Shown in pieces: positions 47,913 to 61,759 of a stretch of DNA of 64,000 nt (the stretch's first letter is position 1; every line of letters begins with the position of its first letter). The stretch lies in NCBI GenBank assembly GCA_037389465.1, contig JAZARR010000059.1, positions 974,501-1,038,500 of the forward strand, given 5' to 3'. The notes under the pieces were generated by a model. That model was not told the DNA's origin. It saw nothing but the letters and a program-made list of their open reading frames with translations, and did no database searches. Source of the stretch: Baylisascaris procyonis (lineage: Eukaryota; Nematoda; Chromadorea; Rhabditida; Ascarididae). The position numbers and the translations under genes are program-made.

Positions 47913-50900
47913 GATTTTTACAAAAGCACAGCAACATCAATCGATGCTTTTTTCGTACAGCGGTAAAATTCATGCTATTCTCAACAAAACAGTGAGTGAT
48001 GCGAACCCATGAAAAACTAGCTATTGTTGAAGGACCGACATTCTAATTAGAGCATATGCATAAGCCGGAATTTAGAACGTTTCAATAACTTGTTTTTCGC
48101 ACACACCGCAATAAATGGACCAGCGCTGCTGCCAATGGCATATAGGCTGTGTGCATAGGGAGAGAGTGCAAGATGCAAGTTGACTTATCAAGCTCCTCTC
48201 TGCGGAATTTTTAGAACAGAACAGAATTTTTTGGGAAGGTTACAAAATCATTCAAAAACGAGTGAGATGCTCTCATCGTCAGACATTACAAAATCTCATC
48301 AATCGCCAATTTAGACAAATCTGCAAGAAAGAATTTTGCACTTGTGCCAAATCCTCCAGCGAAAAGTTCCTGCCCAATCGGTCTGATATGGTGCGGTCCG
48401 TCTCAGCAAATTTCGGCAGATATCAGAGGATAGAACGTATTCCTTATATTACACGACACCATTAGAAGATATACTTGAAGCGAAATTCTTATCGCTGGCC
48501 AGTGTAGCGGTCACCAATGTGCACCATTTTCCATCCTAGTCACTGCCTGGAGAATGCAGATTCTCTGCGATCATACAGAAATGACGCGATCTTCAATGCT
48601 GCGCATATCATGATGTTATATACTCATAATTGCTCCCTGAACGGAGCACAGAAAGTCTGAACTTTGAACGCCATCCCTCTGCCTATTACTCTGACGCTCG
48701 CTCGGCGACACTCATTCAATCGCCACCATCCAACTTGGAAGATCACAGATGTTAGTTGGCGGAAATAATACAAATAGGAGTCAGAGGTAATCAAGGTCCC
48801 AATATTGCAAACAATTCGTTACTAGGTCAGACGATCTGTTGCCCAATGGAAGTGACATACATTACTTTCTTAATTGGCGATCGAGAACACTTTCAATCAA
48901 AATGCTTAGCCACAACTCTATCCATATAGATGCAGGTGAAGCGCACTCAGACTTTTCCTTGATGCATCTAATAATAAGTGCGACAAAATTAAGGGTGAGT
49001 CTTAAGAGAATGGCTGGATTATTTTACCTGCTTCAGCGGAATTACTGTTCCGTTTGACTCAGTTTTCAATTTCTTCTACTGGTAAGTGGCTTTACAGAAC
49101 CGTTGTCTACACTTCGAAACGCCGATTCTAGATTGCATTAGGCCATCAAAAATAATTGAAAAACGAACTAAAATGCGGTCACCTTTTCGTTGAATGCCAT
49201 AACTGAATCACAAATGTGATAGAAGGTTTGTTGCGGGGCGTTTCACTTTATTTCTTCTAGGAAATAAACGTTGCAATAAGAAGATAACTCGATGGTTGAA
49301 AGGATGCTGTCTGGTTCAGTTTAAATCAGCATTTTGCAAAACAATGTGGAGTGTACAGATGCAGCAGAGGTAAATAAAAGGCCATGCCGTCATAGGAGGA
49401 CACATGCCCCCAACTTCGTATATAAGTCAACCAGACATGACCTTCCACGATCGGTCCAATACGTCCATACCAGGAGGGAGGTCGCTGGAATGTCAACATC
49501 ATCGACAGCGTTGTTCTAACAGAGAATCAGACAGGCAGAAAATTTGAACACACTTTATGGATAGCGCAAGAGGCTGTTGGTGAGGATTGTCGAGCAAAAC
49601 TTGATGATAGCCTACGTGCCACTCTTAAATTTAATGAAAATTCGGCGGGTTACCATCATCGCCATCAACCAACAATGCTTCTAGTTAACTTCGAGAATCT
49701 TAACCGAACAAGTATTTCATTATAGATTTAAAAAAGCTCTCAGGATCGAGGATGTGCTCAATTTTCAAAGCATCGAATCGTTAGTTATGACGCACTTCAA
49801 CGACAACATAAATGCTTCAGAAACGAAAAAAACACTGAGCAGAAGCAAAGCTATCCTTCTCTCTTGACTTATATTCCCAACGAAAGCTTTATCTATGGGA
49901 AAGCGAAAAGCGATGCAAGCAAGATGAAAACGCGATATTACAAAGCCATCAAATCTAGAGGTAGCGAGGCTGAAAATGGGGGAAGCAGCTGAGCAAGCGT
50001 ATCCACCTCCCCTTCCCCTTCCCTCTATTTTGAATATGAAGAAAAGTTACCCTTTTCTCAACGAGGTAAAGGCATCGAGGCGACGGCTGCTGAAGCTAGT
50101 ACAGCAGCCCGAATCAATAAGTTCCTCGAAGGAATCCAAAGGAACCCAAAAATCCAAAACATTTGCCCTGTCGGCCTTCCTAGATTCCATACCGTATGGT
50201 ATCACATGACTTTACAACACAATTAGGGTTCATTCTTTTGTTTAAAAAAATTCATATAGAACTCTTTATGCATCGGAGAAATGGACGAAGCGATTGCGGT
50301 TTCCCCTTTCTCATATCGAATGAAACGCCACTGGAGATTAGCAAACGATAAACGCTAATAAAAGTTTTCAATTTCATGTAGTTACTCCATTGAAAATCGG
50401 ATGGAAAACACGAGGATATGAAGTGATGTTTTATTAAAAACTCTAATTATATACGAAATGCAGTGGAATATTATTGTGTGCAATTGCCCGATGCTACGAG
50501 AATTGAATGGATGAAGCGGAATGCAAAGCGTCTACAATATATGATATGGACATTAACGCAAGAATTGAAGAGGTGAGCTGAGCGTTTCTAGTTTGTCGAC
50601 GTGCTCTTCATTACCGTTTCACTCATTTCAATGCTCTCTAGCATTATAATACAAGCCGATTACCGTGAAGATTATTACTGCAGAATCGAAAACTAACAAA
50701 TATGCTGAATACGCAAAAAGTGAAATATTCGATTTGGGCGAATATCGTCATCTAAAGAGATTGGCAAAATGCAGCAGCCATGGCCCTCCATAAATTTCAA
50801 ATGGATCGCTGGCCGCTGCGTACCCACGCGTATGCACGCGGGAACGACACATGTTTTATAGGGGTTGGGCACGACGACACAAAATTTGTGATTCCATAAT

Positions 50901-51705
50901 AATCCAAACGTTACGCTTATATTGTTCAGGATTTGCTGCTTTATATTATTGAGAGAAGTGTTACTTTATTATCAACTCTATACTTGATGGCTTTATTACC
51001 AAACTGACATACTAGTTTTATTCCACTACTTCACACTTTCAACAGCTTCTTGTTCAATCGAAAATCGACTCTTAGGTATGTCAGTGCAAAAAAAAATCTT
51101 TTTCTATAATACAGAAATAAAAACAATGCACAACCCTTCGTTATCGAATGAGATAGATACCACGTATATGAGAAAGAGGTTAGGACCAGCTCTGCTGCTT
51201 AATCTGATCTCCAAATGAATGATCTGCGGGGAAAACACGTCCCAAAACTGATCGCTAGCAATATTTGGAAGCATATAAGAGTATCGTTCTTAGCTTTCGA
51301 TAATGGCAGTTGAGAAAAGCTTTTAACTGACAATAACAAATGCTTTGTTTGACCTTTACAAGCATTCCCGCTGAACAACTGTAATGGAAGCCTTAGAGCG
51401 GAAATTTTTGCACAGTTTGGCAATGAAATAGTAAAGGGGGACAAGAAATTGTGATGAGGATGGAATTCGATAATCGAACTGAAAGGGGCAAAGGGGACGC
51501 TGAAGAGGAATGTGACGCAGCCGCCGAGAGGAACGCGTTTGGGTGGAAGCGGTGCGACGTTGGCGTCGCTGCAATCTAATCTTCGAATCGAGCAACTACC
51601 GATAATGCGCACTGATTACAAGCGCTGCTTGTTACACTTCTGCATTCAAACGATCGCAACGACAGACCCGACGATTACTGGCAGCAAAACGCAATCTCTG
51701 GAAAG

Positions 51706-51880
51706 GATTCGAAGAACCATGGGAAAGATTCAGACGACCGCAGGAAGTGACTCCAGTAATCGTGACAGCAGATTTCAGCAAACATAACAACAGATTCGAA
51801 TAACGATGGGATTAGAGCGAAACTACCGTGGAAACAGATTCGAAGACCTGCAGGAATGGACTTAGAGAAGCTTGGATAGA
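51706..51880 (+). repeat. degenerate minisatellite, 22-base period, 8 units
   Basis: Unit starts at 51706, 51727, 51749, 51771, 51793, 51815, 51837 and 51859, so spacing is 21 then 22 bases throughout. Each unit starts GA(T/C/G)T-like, commonly GATTCGAA, with an AACNATGG-like middle and a GGAA/ACA end. Weaker units may extend left to about 51662. The period is not a multiple of three, so the overlapping 91-codon ORF is unlikely to be a protein repeat. Confidence 0.7.
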
Positions 51881-52343
51881 TCCATCAGCGCATACAAGCA
51901 AACTTGAATGGTCGCGTAATGCACAGCCAAACGATGGGATGTCCAATAGAAATGAAGAAATGAAAGCTACTCAGGTACTTGGGGACTTGTTGACATCAAA
52001 GCAGTTCTGTTAGTGGGTGGCAGCATGCACAATGCAACAGGTTTGATTATCGGCAGAGCTACATACAATAAAATGTACTGAAATAGACTAATTCCGGGAA
52101 TCCTGACGGTCACCGACCGTTGCCTTCACTCACGAATCATCTCATCTGTAAAAACCCTCCTTCCCAGCAATTCTTCCCCTCTCTCCTGTTTACAGGTTCT
52201 TAGAAGGATGCTACATTATCAACGGAGAAGTTGGGATCGGCCCTTTTTTGCGACATTTCGAGATTTGCAACAAATCCGACTTCGCCGAATTTCCACAAAT
52301 TTGACGTTTCGAGATTGCTTTCTGCATTGTTTCTCCTCGATTC

Positions 52344-52684
52344 TTATTTCTCACAAAAATTGTTGCCCGTAGCAGATGGCATGAAGCGAAAATGACGGCA
52401 AGAGAAAGGGTAAGAGTAGAAGCAGCAGGTGGTTCTATGCAAAGAGCAATTCACATTGCCGAAAAGTTCCTCATCGAAAAACTGCTCTACTAGCCGAATG
52501 CTATTTTCCACAGCGCTGAATGTATTCGCCGCAATGTGCCTCGCTGTCAGTATGTCACGCCATTTGCTTGCGTTCACAGCGAAATAACGGAAGAAACTGA
52601 GAGGAAATTCGTGGATAAATTTTCTTTCCGCACAACTGTCGCTATGCAAGCTGCTCGTTCTCACATCCACTAAGAAACGTACCA
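52344..52684 (-). CDS. candidate terminal exon, unrecognised
   Basis: A minus-strand open frame of 113 codons begins directly after a good acceptor (TTTCATTCAG at about 52685) and ends at TAA. It reads like protein (FIHEFPLSFFRYFAVNASKW, FSAVENSIRLVEQFFDEELF) with no low-complexity bias. No domain is recognised and no partner exon was found upstream on this strand, so a chance ORF or relic is equally possible. Confidence 0.25.
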
Positions 52685-55600
52685 CTGAATGAAACTCCCT
52701 ATTGAACGATTACTTTCAATCGAAATCACTTTACATCACAGAAAGCAGTTCCTTCAGAGGTGTCACCCAATGCTCGCCAAATATTCTTATCATCCCCCAC
52801 ATACGTGCAAAAGTAAATGAAATGCAGTTTTGTTTGATTATGCTTGGAATGGTTTCTGTCGATAACTGGGTCAGGTAGTTTGGATTCATTCAACTGGCGG
52901 ATTACCTGAAATTTTTAACTGCGAAGAAGTTCTGAACCACCTTGGGTAGTCAATTTACAATATCCGAGTTTGTTATGAGGTCTTACTCAAAAAAACTCTC
53001 TCCAAAGTCGCGTTTTAATTCGCATGGGACTCATTTTCAAAGAATGTTTTGGACAGAATAACCGCGGAAACAACTACAAGGGAAAATCGTTGACAAGAAC
53101 AAGTATTGAAAAACACACTTTCAGCCACATTTATGCTCCGATAAATTTCTTTTTCTGAGAGAATTAATTACTCATAAGGAAACAAGCAACAATCTGAAGC
53201 TCCCAAATAACCTACATATTGCTTTCACAACATTCGTATTTTGTCAGAAAGCTGAAGGCAAGAAGGTTCTGAGGTGTTGTTTGAGTGTCTTTTGCAGCAT
53301 TTGTGACTGCATCAAAACGCAACTACTTCCGTTCTGAGGGAGGAAACATTTCTAGATAGGCATCGCTCTTGCTGTTCAAAGTTCTGAGAGTGTCTGCTGC
53401 TGCACGATTCATCAAAAAGTTTCTTATTTAAGCTTTCAAAATAGTGAAATATTTCAGTGGTATTTTGAATGGTTCAAATAAAAGACTCATCGATGCTTCC
53501 TATAAAAGATGTCTGCTATAAGATATTCTCAGATGCTGCATCAGGATTAAGACATTTTTTATTTAGTAGCGAAACAACTGCTACTATCAGATTATTGAAT
53601 GCTCATGCAACACAACCTATCAGTTATCGTCATATATGAGATAATGCTTTAGAACGAATATTTAGCTATAGGCAATCGAACAAGTGGGTTAGTATAGCGC
53701 AAATGCAGAGACCCTTCCTGTAGAGCGCTGCATGTGGGTGCGTTTCGCGCATGAGATTATTCGCAGCCGTCGCCCGATGGCGTCGACATCGCGCGCGCAC
53801 ATAACAACAATGCATTGAGGGACTCGCACAAGACAGAAGTCGACTTCGCCTACATACATCCATTCTGAGGGCAAAGCTGCAAAATGGACCACAATCAAGG
53901 GATGGTTTTGCATAGGCATAGAACAACAAACATCTACCCCGTTTACTCAATTATACACTGTAGTTCGTTGAAAGTTTTGGTAGGCGTATTTGCACCGTAG
54001 GCAATACTTAATATATTCAACAGTCAACCAATGATAGAATAATTGTTCTTTAAACATTGGTCGATGAAAACGTTTTAAAAAATTCCGTTCGACTTCGAGA
54101 CAATGCATGAGTTCCCTTCCAAGTCTCGTTAATGAAGAGATGTTTATCTCAAAGAACCGTTGTTGATCTTATTAGTATCTATGAAAACTAGCGCGCACCA
54201 GCTCGAGCTTGGTGAGGATCAGGCTACTCGAGCAGAACTGCTTAGGTTGACAGCGAATTTCCTCAGCGGGAGTTTTCTACAGATGAAATATTGATAGGAC
54301 TATTCATATTATTTCTATTATTAAAAGACTGCGGGAAATAGTGCTATAACAATTCTAGTTCCATAACAGTAACAATACTCTTTTATATGTTTCGAGACCT
54401 TCTATTAAATTAAAGACGATGTTTCGAAAACACTGAAAAGTTTGGTCCCGGCCTTATAAATCAAACGAAGGAACAGAACTAAACTTCTTGATCCCCTAAA
54501 ACACTACTCTTGACAACTTTTCATGTGAGAAGATGTGACCGAGGACTGATTACGATTTGAGCATTCTGATGGACGAAACTTGCAGAACCCGTCCTCCTCC
54601 GACAATTGTTTCTATTTTTCAGAAACAACCTGCTCACAAGTTGTTTAAAAAACTTCAAATGTGCTGCAGCTTAAAACACAAATAAGGAAGTTTCGTGGTT
54701 ATTTCACCACTTTAAAGAGAGATTCAGTCATCAATCTAAAGAAGACTTCGCCGCAAAAAAGTTACAATTTCCAGGATTTCTTTTCCTTCTCCTCAGCCTA
54801 CTTTCTTAATTATGATGTTTTGGATGTTTAACGCTGCCATCAGAGTTGGCTACTATGGTACGTGCAGCACAACGACATGCGAGTGCTAAACTGCACAAGA
54901 AACAGTGTGAAATTGTTTTACTTTAAGCCACACTGCACGATTCAAACCGCACACTACTTTGCGTTCCTTCCATACACCTCTGAAGGCCTTATTGTCATCT
55001 GATACCTGGGTTGGACTCAACGAATCGAAATACTGTAGAAAACACCCTTATTACTCCATCTGCTGGTTGATCAGGCTGACGACTGCAATGTTTCAATCCT
55101 TTGAGCGTAACTCCACTAGCAGCACAATGACTGAGGCAGTGAACAAAAAAATGCATGGGAATTAGATGACAGTGGAGATTCCGGCCAATCGTTTGCATCT
55201 GTATCGTTCCCACAAAGCGTAGCTGTAGCAAAATAGTGAAGTGCAGTGTTAAGTGCAGATCGGCAAAAAGAAATTGCCAGCTTATCCGAGCCTAAACAAC
55301 TCAATCCTCAACGGTCACCACCAGGATGTACGGTCGATCGACCCTCCATACGTTCCACGCTATTCAGTGCATTCGACGTAACTGTTCACTCGAACAGCAC
55401 GTGTCAGTCAACACTTAAGGGTGCTACATTTGCAGAATGTGATCGAGCTGATGTGCTTTCACTTAGATATAACGTTACGAGAAGTACACCTATTTAGGTG
55501 GTTGTTCGTATTAATTTAGAGTCCATTACCACTGTAATTAGGGGCGAAGTGGATAAAATCCAGATAATAGGACGACCCTCAATACTATCCTTCTTGTTAG

Positions 55601-55754
55601 CCCAAAATTTGAGGAACAAATTTGAAACACCAAGAAACAACTAAAAATTTGCATATATTCTACAACTGCCAACTTGATTAAGTGTGGAATTCGTATTACG
55701 AATGCATTATTGTGAATGCAATGCTGCGTTTGTTGTATTATTTGTTCGCAAATA

Positions 55755-55994
55755 ATGGAAGTATTTGGGCCGAAGAACAGGACTGCAAAAGCACGTGGTG
55801 CGCGACCCCTCTGGCGCGTTTTCCACTTTTATCAGCATGCAATCTTCATGGGAACCTCGACTGCAACACTATTTGCCATCGTTCTCCACGTTTGCTACTT
55901 GCCTGAACGTCAATGTCCATACTCGAGAGCGAAAAGTTTAATACAAATTCATTTGCACAATCAAAATTCAGTTTTCAGCAGTTCGATTATCTAA
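55755..55994 (+). CDS. candidate small membrane protein, unrecognised
   Basis: From the ATG at 55755, 79 codons: a basic N-terminal part (FGPKNRTAKARGARPLWRVF) then a probable single transmembrane stretch (FMGTSTATLFAIVLHVCYL) and a polar tail. The layout, positive residues before one hydrophobic helix, is typical of small membrane proteins, but no homologue is recognised and there are no neighbours to support it. An upstream in-frame ATG at 55716 would add 13 Cys-rich residues. Confidence 0.25.
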   Translation: MEVFGPKNRTAKARGARPLWRVFHFYQHAIFMGTSTATLFAIVLHVCYLPERQCPYSRAKSLIQIHLHNQNSVFSSSII

Positions 55995-57039
55995 CAGACC
56001 AAACAAACAAACAAAGTAATTGTATTGTGCGTTGACATATCAATCAATAGTATTACAGCCAGTCGAGTCCTGTTTAATTGAGGGGTCATCGACGGACACT
56101 AAAAAATCCACACAACTACTCAGCCTGAGCCTCCTTTAGCAATCGCCATTTTTAGCAAGTTTCATTCTCATACAGTGAAAATCGCAAAAATACATTTTTA
56201 CATTCGGTTATCCCAAATGCTTTAAAAATTGCGGTGTTATGCGTTTTGTCAAGTAAGGCGATAGATGGGATCATAAGTAGCGGATTTCGTTAAGCAATGC
56301 ATCTCAAGCATAGATCGTCGGCTTTGTAATATTAGCTCCTTATTTTCAGGCATCTGAGAGTTGACAATTGGTCCTATTGAATATTACGGTTGAGCTTCTA
56401 GTTTATCGAAACAGCACAATCCAATGGGATTACTAAGCTGATCTTTTGTACATTTATATCCTCAGATGCACTATTCATCGCCACCAAGCAGTAAATAAAG
56501 ATCATTTTGCTCATACTTTCAAATTATAAAACGTCTCATTTACAAGTACTCTTCAAAATTCATCCAACCAATTAATTAGATTTTTAAAGTTGGGCTGCAA
56601 TGAAGCTGCGTTGAATCGCAAAATGAAACCACTATCGCGGAATAGGCGTCTAAGCACATATTGGCGATACAATGAAGCAAGAGGAAGCATACAAAGGCAA
56701 ACGTGATATTATTGTACACATCGTTTGCATCTCAATCAATTTTCGAGCATATGATACACGCATCCAATCCAACCTCTGCTATATTAGAGAGTAATTTAAC
56801 ACAGGAATAAGGGTTAACCACGAGCGACGCTAGGCACACATCCCTTCTCAACAAACACATAAAGCACCATCAACAAATTGCTGATAATAAACCTTGCGCC
56901 CCGTTAATCAGCATCTTTAGAGATGTTCCCGAAAAAACCCCCATAAACAGCGGATGGGAATTAATTGGTCGTCCTACAATATAGGTTGACGATCGGTGTA
57001 AAGGGGGTCATCAAGGAGACAGATAGCTTCCAAAATTGG

Positions 57040-57384
57040 TGACCACGCGAAATGCACAGAGAGAGAAGATAAGCGAGGGGGGACCGTGCAGACGGTACGC
57101 GATGCGATTGATCGCCGTTGTCGAGAATGAGCGCCGCCCCATGCACCGTGCAATTGAACACACACGGTCGTCGCGAGCAAGTGAACAATAAGCGCACAGA
57201 AAGAGAACCTGCCAAACGGCCGCACACACAGCCGACGGGTGCTGAGCGCGGCCTCAACTCCACCTGTGGACCGAAAGTGACCGAAGCGTCTGCTGGAACG
57301 CAGACAAGCAGACATCAGTCAATCAAGGTTGGTCACCGCGATGACCTGGGCCGAGCGGAACCGCGACCCCTTCATTTCGATAAG
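57040..57384 (+). promoter_or_regulatory. GC-rich block, possible first exon with strong donor
   Basis: A second CpG-rich island. An open frame from the ATG at 57118 runs into a strong donor (GATAAG then GTAAGC at 57385), so this could be a first exon of a plus-strand gene continuing right. The encoded stretch is hydrophilic and Arg/Thr-rich with no recognisable domain, and may be untranslated. No following exon could be identified. Confidence 0.35.
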
Positions 57385-60300
57385 GTAAGCCGACGGCATG
57401 CTGAGTGCGCGTGCCGAGCTATCCTCAAATAGCGCTCTGCTCCAATCTTACTTATCGCGTTACACAGCATACCGTTTACCCTTTGCTACAAGTTATCTCA
57501 GAGGCCTGACCACCCACATTGTGTTGTACATTTTAATCTACTCCAATATTCATATACTGCGATTGCATTCACCACTTAGAAATATCTCTGTTATTGAGTG
57601 GTTGGTTAGACACCCGATGAAACAAACAAGCAAGAAACGACTTAAAACGCAGATGTTACCTGGGTGGCAGCTGCTTCGATTTTAATCAGAGGAGGGTTTT
57701 GGGGCGTTTAATGTGTACAGCGATCGACTTCAATACACTTCGCTTAGTAAATGCAAATATGATAAACATGAAGCGGAAATATTAAAGGAAGCATAAGAGC
57801 GGACGACAAGCAATCCAGCCAAGTTTGCGCTAAAGGTAACCAAGCAAAAGAAAAAAAGAAAGAAAAAAACAACTGTGGTTTTAGGAAGGAATGTTGAGGA
57901 AAAGAGAAAAAACTCGGTGTTGCCAGAATGGTAACATTGACTGAAAAGCGCGTCGCTCGTCGAACACAATATTTCAGCGTTCACACTCGTTGAGAAATCT
58001 TTGTCTTGACAACCAGTTCCCACTTTTCACGAAAAGCGCCGTGCGTCTCCTATTCGGTCGGCATCTAATGTGTCACAATTTCTAGACGTCCAACAACGGG
58101 GATTGTTCTTATATCATTGCACCTCTCTCCTCCACAACAGAAATCGATCGCTTTTCTACTTTAGTTTTGAAAGCTGTTTTCCATAGCGGCCAGATTCAAT
58201 TTCAGCGGCTACAATTCATACGTTTGAAAATGAGATGCATGAGGGAAGTACCATTTTCCATCCAACAGAAGACCTGTCTTAAAATAAAGGCCTCACTGAA
58301 TAGATAACCATTCATAATTCTCTCATAATCATGAACCTATTTTCAATTTTTAAAAGTCCTTTGAAACGTAAATTTCGTTTTGAAGCTTGATGACGCTAAA
58401 ATGGAGGACACTTGTCTTCACTTGAGTAAGTTAAGATATGTTTCTCAGGTTCACTAAAATTGGCACCTGCAAATGCGGTGCAGTTTTCTTCGATACCTTT
58501 GCTCTAAAAGGTGTGATACAGCCACATCGAAGTTGATCTTATTTGCGCTAATAAATTTTAATGTCCCATTAAATGAAGCACTTCAGGCACCAGAACGTGC
58601 AGCAAAGACTAGGTGAAGAATATCTTATTGGAAGGGATATCGTTTTTAGTTTTCACAATTTACTTTTACTTATTTCTGGTAACGTTTCTGGCATAATTGT
58701 TAGCATTGCTGTGAGTCATCCTCAAACACTCCAATGAAGTCAACACAGGCTTTCATATAAGAAGAGCAAAAGAACATTTAGATGATCGACTTTCGTATAC
58801 ACAACGAAATATTTGAAATCAGAAAAAGTTTTTTCTTCTTTCCAAAAAGACGAAAAGCGAACCCAATTTGTGGGCTATTTTCAGTAACTTCATTGCTTCA
58901 CAAATGTTTGCAGTCCTTATGAAGGAGTCGTATCTTCATATGAAGATACCAGGAACGGTCAGGAAGAATGAAGGCCTAATAGAGAAGGACGGCGCAAGGA
59001 AGAAGGCAATCCAAGAGAAGTGCGGAAAAAGAAACACATTGGCCAATGATGTAGAGTAGCTGGCGTCAGCACCAAGCTATCGCCATCACTGTTTTCAGTC
59101 CTGAGTAAGAATGGCAGAAATTTAGACAGTTCATGCGGTCGAACTTGTAAACGTGTGAAAAACTTGGCTGTACAATAGATGCACTAACGTCTTTCCAAAT
59201 TTCATATGAAGTGAGTTTTGCTCCGAACTGTATTCAACGGAATTAGTTTACTTCATTTGTGTTTATGTGAGTACAGTGGCCTTAATTTCAATGATATAAA
59301 CTTTTGGGATGTCTAAAGTTGTAAGTGATTAATCCAACGATTCCTGACCCTCCAATAATGACCATAATCCACCTATCAAATTCCGGCCGCATATCCAAGT
59401 TTCGTCCAGTTTCCACCGGTTTTTTTCGCTTGTTAAATCACGCATTAGTCTACATTATTTCGATGCAGACAACTTGTGTTAGTGCAGAAGAGACAGTAGC
59501 GCATCAAATATGCCTGAGACCTCCAGTGAGAAGACAGACTTCAATATAAGAAGTCAGGTAAATACGAAACCAAAAGACACAACTCCCATGTCTTAAAGGT
59601 GCAGGAAAGAGGAGCAAAATGTGGGATTACTTGGAAGTGTAAAAACCGCGTGAAGGATAGAAAGATACGTTGCAACGTGTAGACACATGAAAAGGAGTTG
59701 ACATTCACGTAGTCATGCAAAATAGGGGCATGAGGCTGGTGTTATAATTTTATTTTGAAGCCCGCATGACTTTACTGTACTGCACTGCCATAAACTGGGA
59801 GGGAGGCTCAGCATGGTGTTGGGATTGGGTTGGGGAGAAGAGCAGGGGGCCATCAGAATTGTTTGTGCTTTGTGCTGCAAAAGATCGTTCGGATCCGAAT
59901 AGCGTGGAGTAGTGAACAGTGACTTGCAAATCGTGTTTGAGGAATTTTTGCTCAAAATGGTGCCCAATTTGTACTTTATTTCTTGAAAATCATCACCTCT
60001 CTATGAAAAGAAAATAGGAAGTGTTAGTGAAGTGAGATTTAACATGTGAAAATTTTTGAGTTAGTGGGTATTTTCGCCCGAAAATGGATACCCAGCGGGT
60101 GTTCATTGCAAAAATTTCGGCTCTGATTAACAAAAAATGCATGTAATGTTGATTGCGCAGAAGGGCAATGCCAGTGTTGGTTAACTTATGTTGAAACAGA
60201 ATATGCTGTTGTTGGAGTGTCCACACTTTCTCCTGACTTTCCCTTCTTACGTTTTCCTTCCGGTGTGATTATGTTTTTGTTTCCGATTCGGACACCGATC

Positions 60301-61759
60301 TGCCAGTGCGCCATTCGACTACGGCTCGGATATTGCTGTCTCTTCCTATTTTGATTGCATTCGCCTTAATTGTGGTTAACTGCTCATCGAGTTGTTGTTG
60401 TCGCAGTTGTTGGAATAAAGTTGAATGAATTGTGAATGTAGTGGTTACACAAGTGCAGCACTATCCTGAATGATCGAACTGAGGGCGATGTTGTATATAT
60501 CGATTATGCCGAGGCATGTGATAATTTCAGCTATGAAAAACTTGTTTAAGTTGTATATTGGGGAAGCCTTTAAATTAGATTCGTTGTTCGGTCAGTTTCT
60601 GCTGCTGCGACAAAGTCAGTATGTTACGGAACGCTTTCAAACGGCCACTCACCGGCGCCTGCTTTTAACCGAATTTCGGTTGAAGGCAGTTCGCAACAGA
60701 ATGAAATTTCGATCGGCTACCGCACTACTTTCCACGTGGTAATCGTTCGGAAGCTACAAAACAAAAGGTTCTCGCATTCGCTCTTACATCTGCCATTTTT
60801 CCACCTCGGCCCTCTCTTATATGAGAGATGAATTCGTTCACTTATCAGCACAAATCTGTCCTCCCCCTCCCCTACCCCCAGCCCCACCTTTCACAGGTGA
60901 AAAGACGCCTCTTCCCGATTTCTTGTTATTTCCCTCTCACTTATCATTTCAATGTTCGACTGAAAACACGAGCAAATGACAAAAACTTATCAGTGAAGGG
61001 CATCTACACTTCTTTGATTGTCCCACAAAGTACATTCAAAAAGAAACAAAAATTCAGGCAAAATTCCACAAGCAGTTACGAACAGCACGAGTTATGTCTA
61101 TTTTTGGCTATGTTATTGTGGAAATTGGAGGGGGAGGGGAGGGGGGACCTAGCACTTCCAATGTCCATAAAACGAAATGATGCCTATCTCCCCTACGCAG
61201 TTCCAACCCCCTCTTCTCCTTTTTGTCAGCCGTATTCGCTACAAGATTTTCGCCTTAAGTGAATATGTCCGACTGCATGAATTTCTTTCTGCAGAGTTGA
61301 AAATCACTGAATTTGATTAAAGCACAGTACAAACGACGTTTGTGACATCCTCTGTTTCAAATACCTTCATTTTAATAAACTCTTAAAATTTTGATATTTT
61401 CTGTTCATTGCGAATGGATTCGCACTCGAATTTTGGTAGATCGGAACCCATAGCAAGCGTTTTGTGCAACAAGCAAACGCCTTATGATAGAATATTTGAG
61501 ACGTAGCGTTTAATAAAGCCACTGCTGTTGGATTTAGGTTGTTAGCTAAAAATTCCGTAAAGAATTCAACACTCTATCTGACGACAATCTAAAACTAGCT
61601 CTTCTATTAAACGTTACCTTCGTATTTATTTCGCAGCATTCGTTAGATGAAGGCAGTAGGGTGAAAAAAGGGCGGAGCTTTTCTGAATTGTCTATTTTAT
61701 AAGTAATTACAAGTAATTAACAGTAATGTTTTACAAATAAACTCTCAAGGCAAAAAATG
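57385..61759. other. no gene recognised
   Basis: Short ORFs only, none with a family match or convincing splice sites. It could be intron sequence of a transcript starting at the GC-rich block at 57.1 kb. Confidence 0.5.

Larger units (their letters stand above)
45750..57039. other. largely unannotated region
   Basis: About 11 kb with no recognised gene. Contents: the G-tract cluster, a CT repeat, the 22-base minisatellite and the orphan ORFs at 52344 and 55755. A further open stretch on the plus strand at about 49928-50209 (MGEAAEQAYPPPLPLPSILN at its ATG) is protein-like but unsupported. If the divergent donor at 45131 is real, this may be a long first intron. Confidence 0.5.

Noticed and set aside
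60828..61262. 144-codon plus-strand ORF, the longest in the track
   Set aside because: Contains C-rich and G-rich low-complexity stretches and a translation without domain-like features; no splice or family support.
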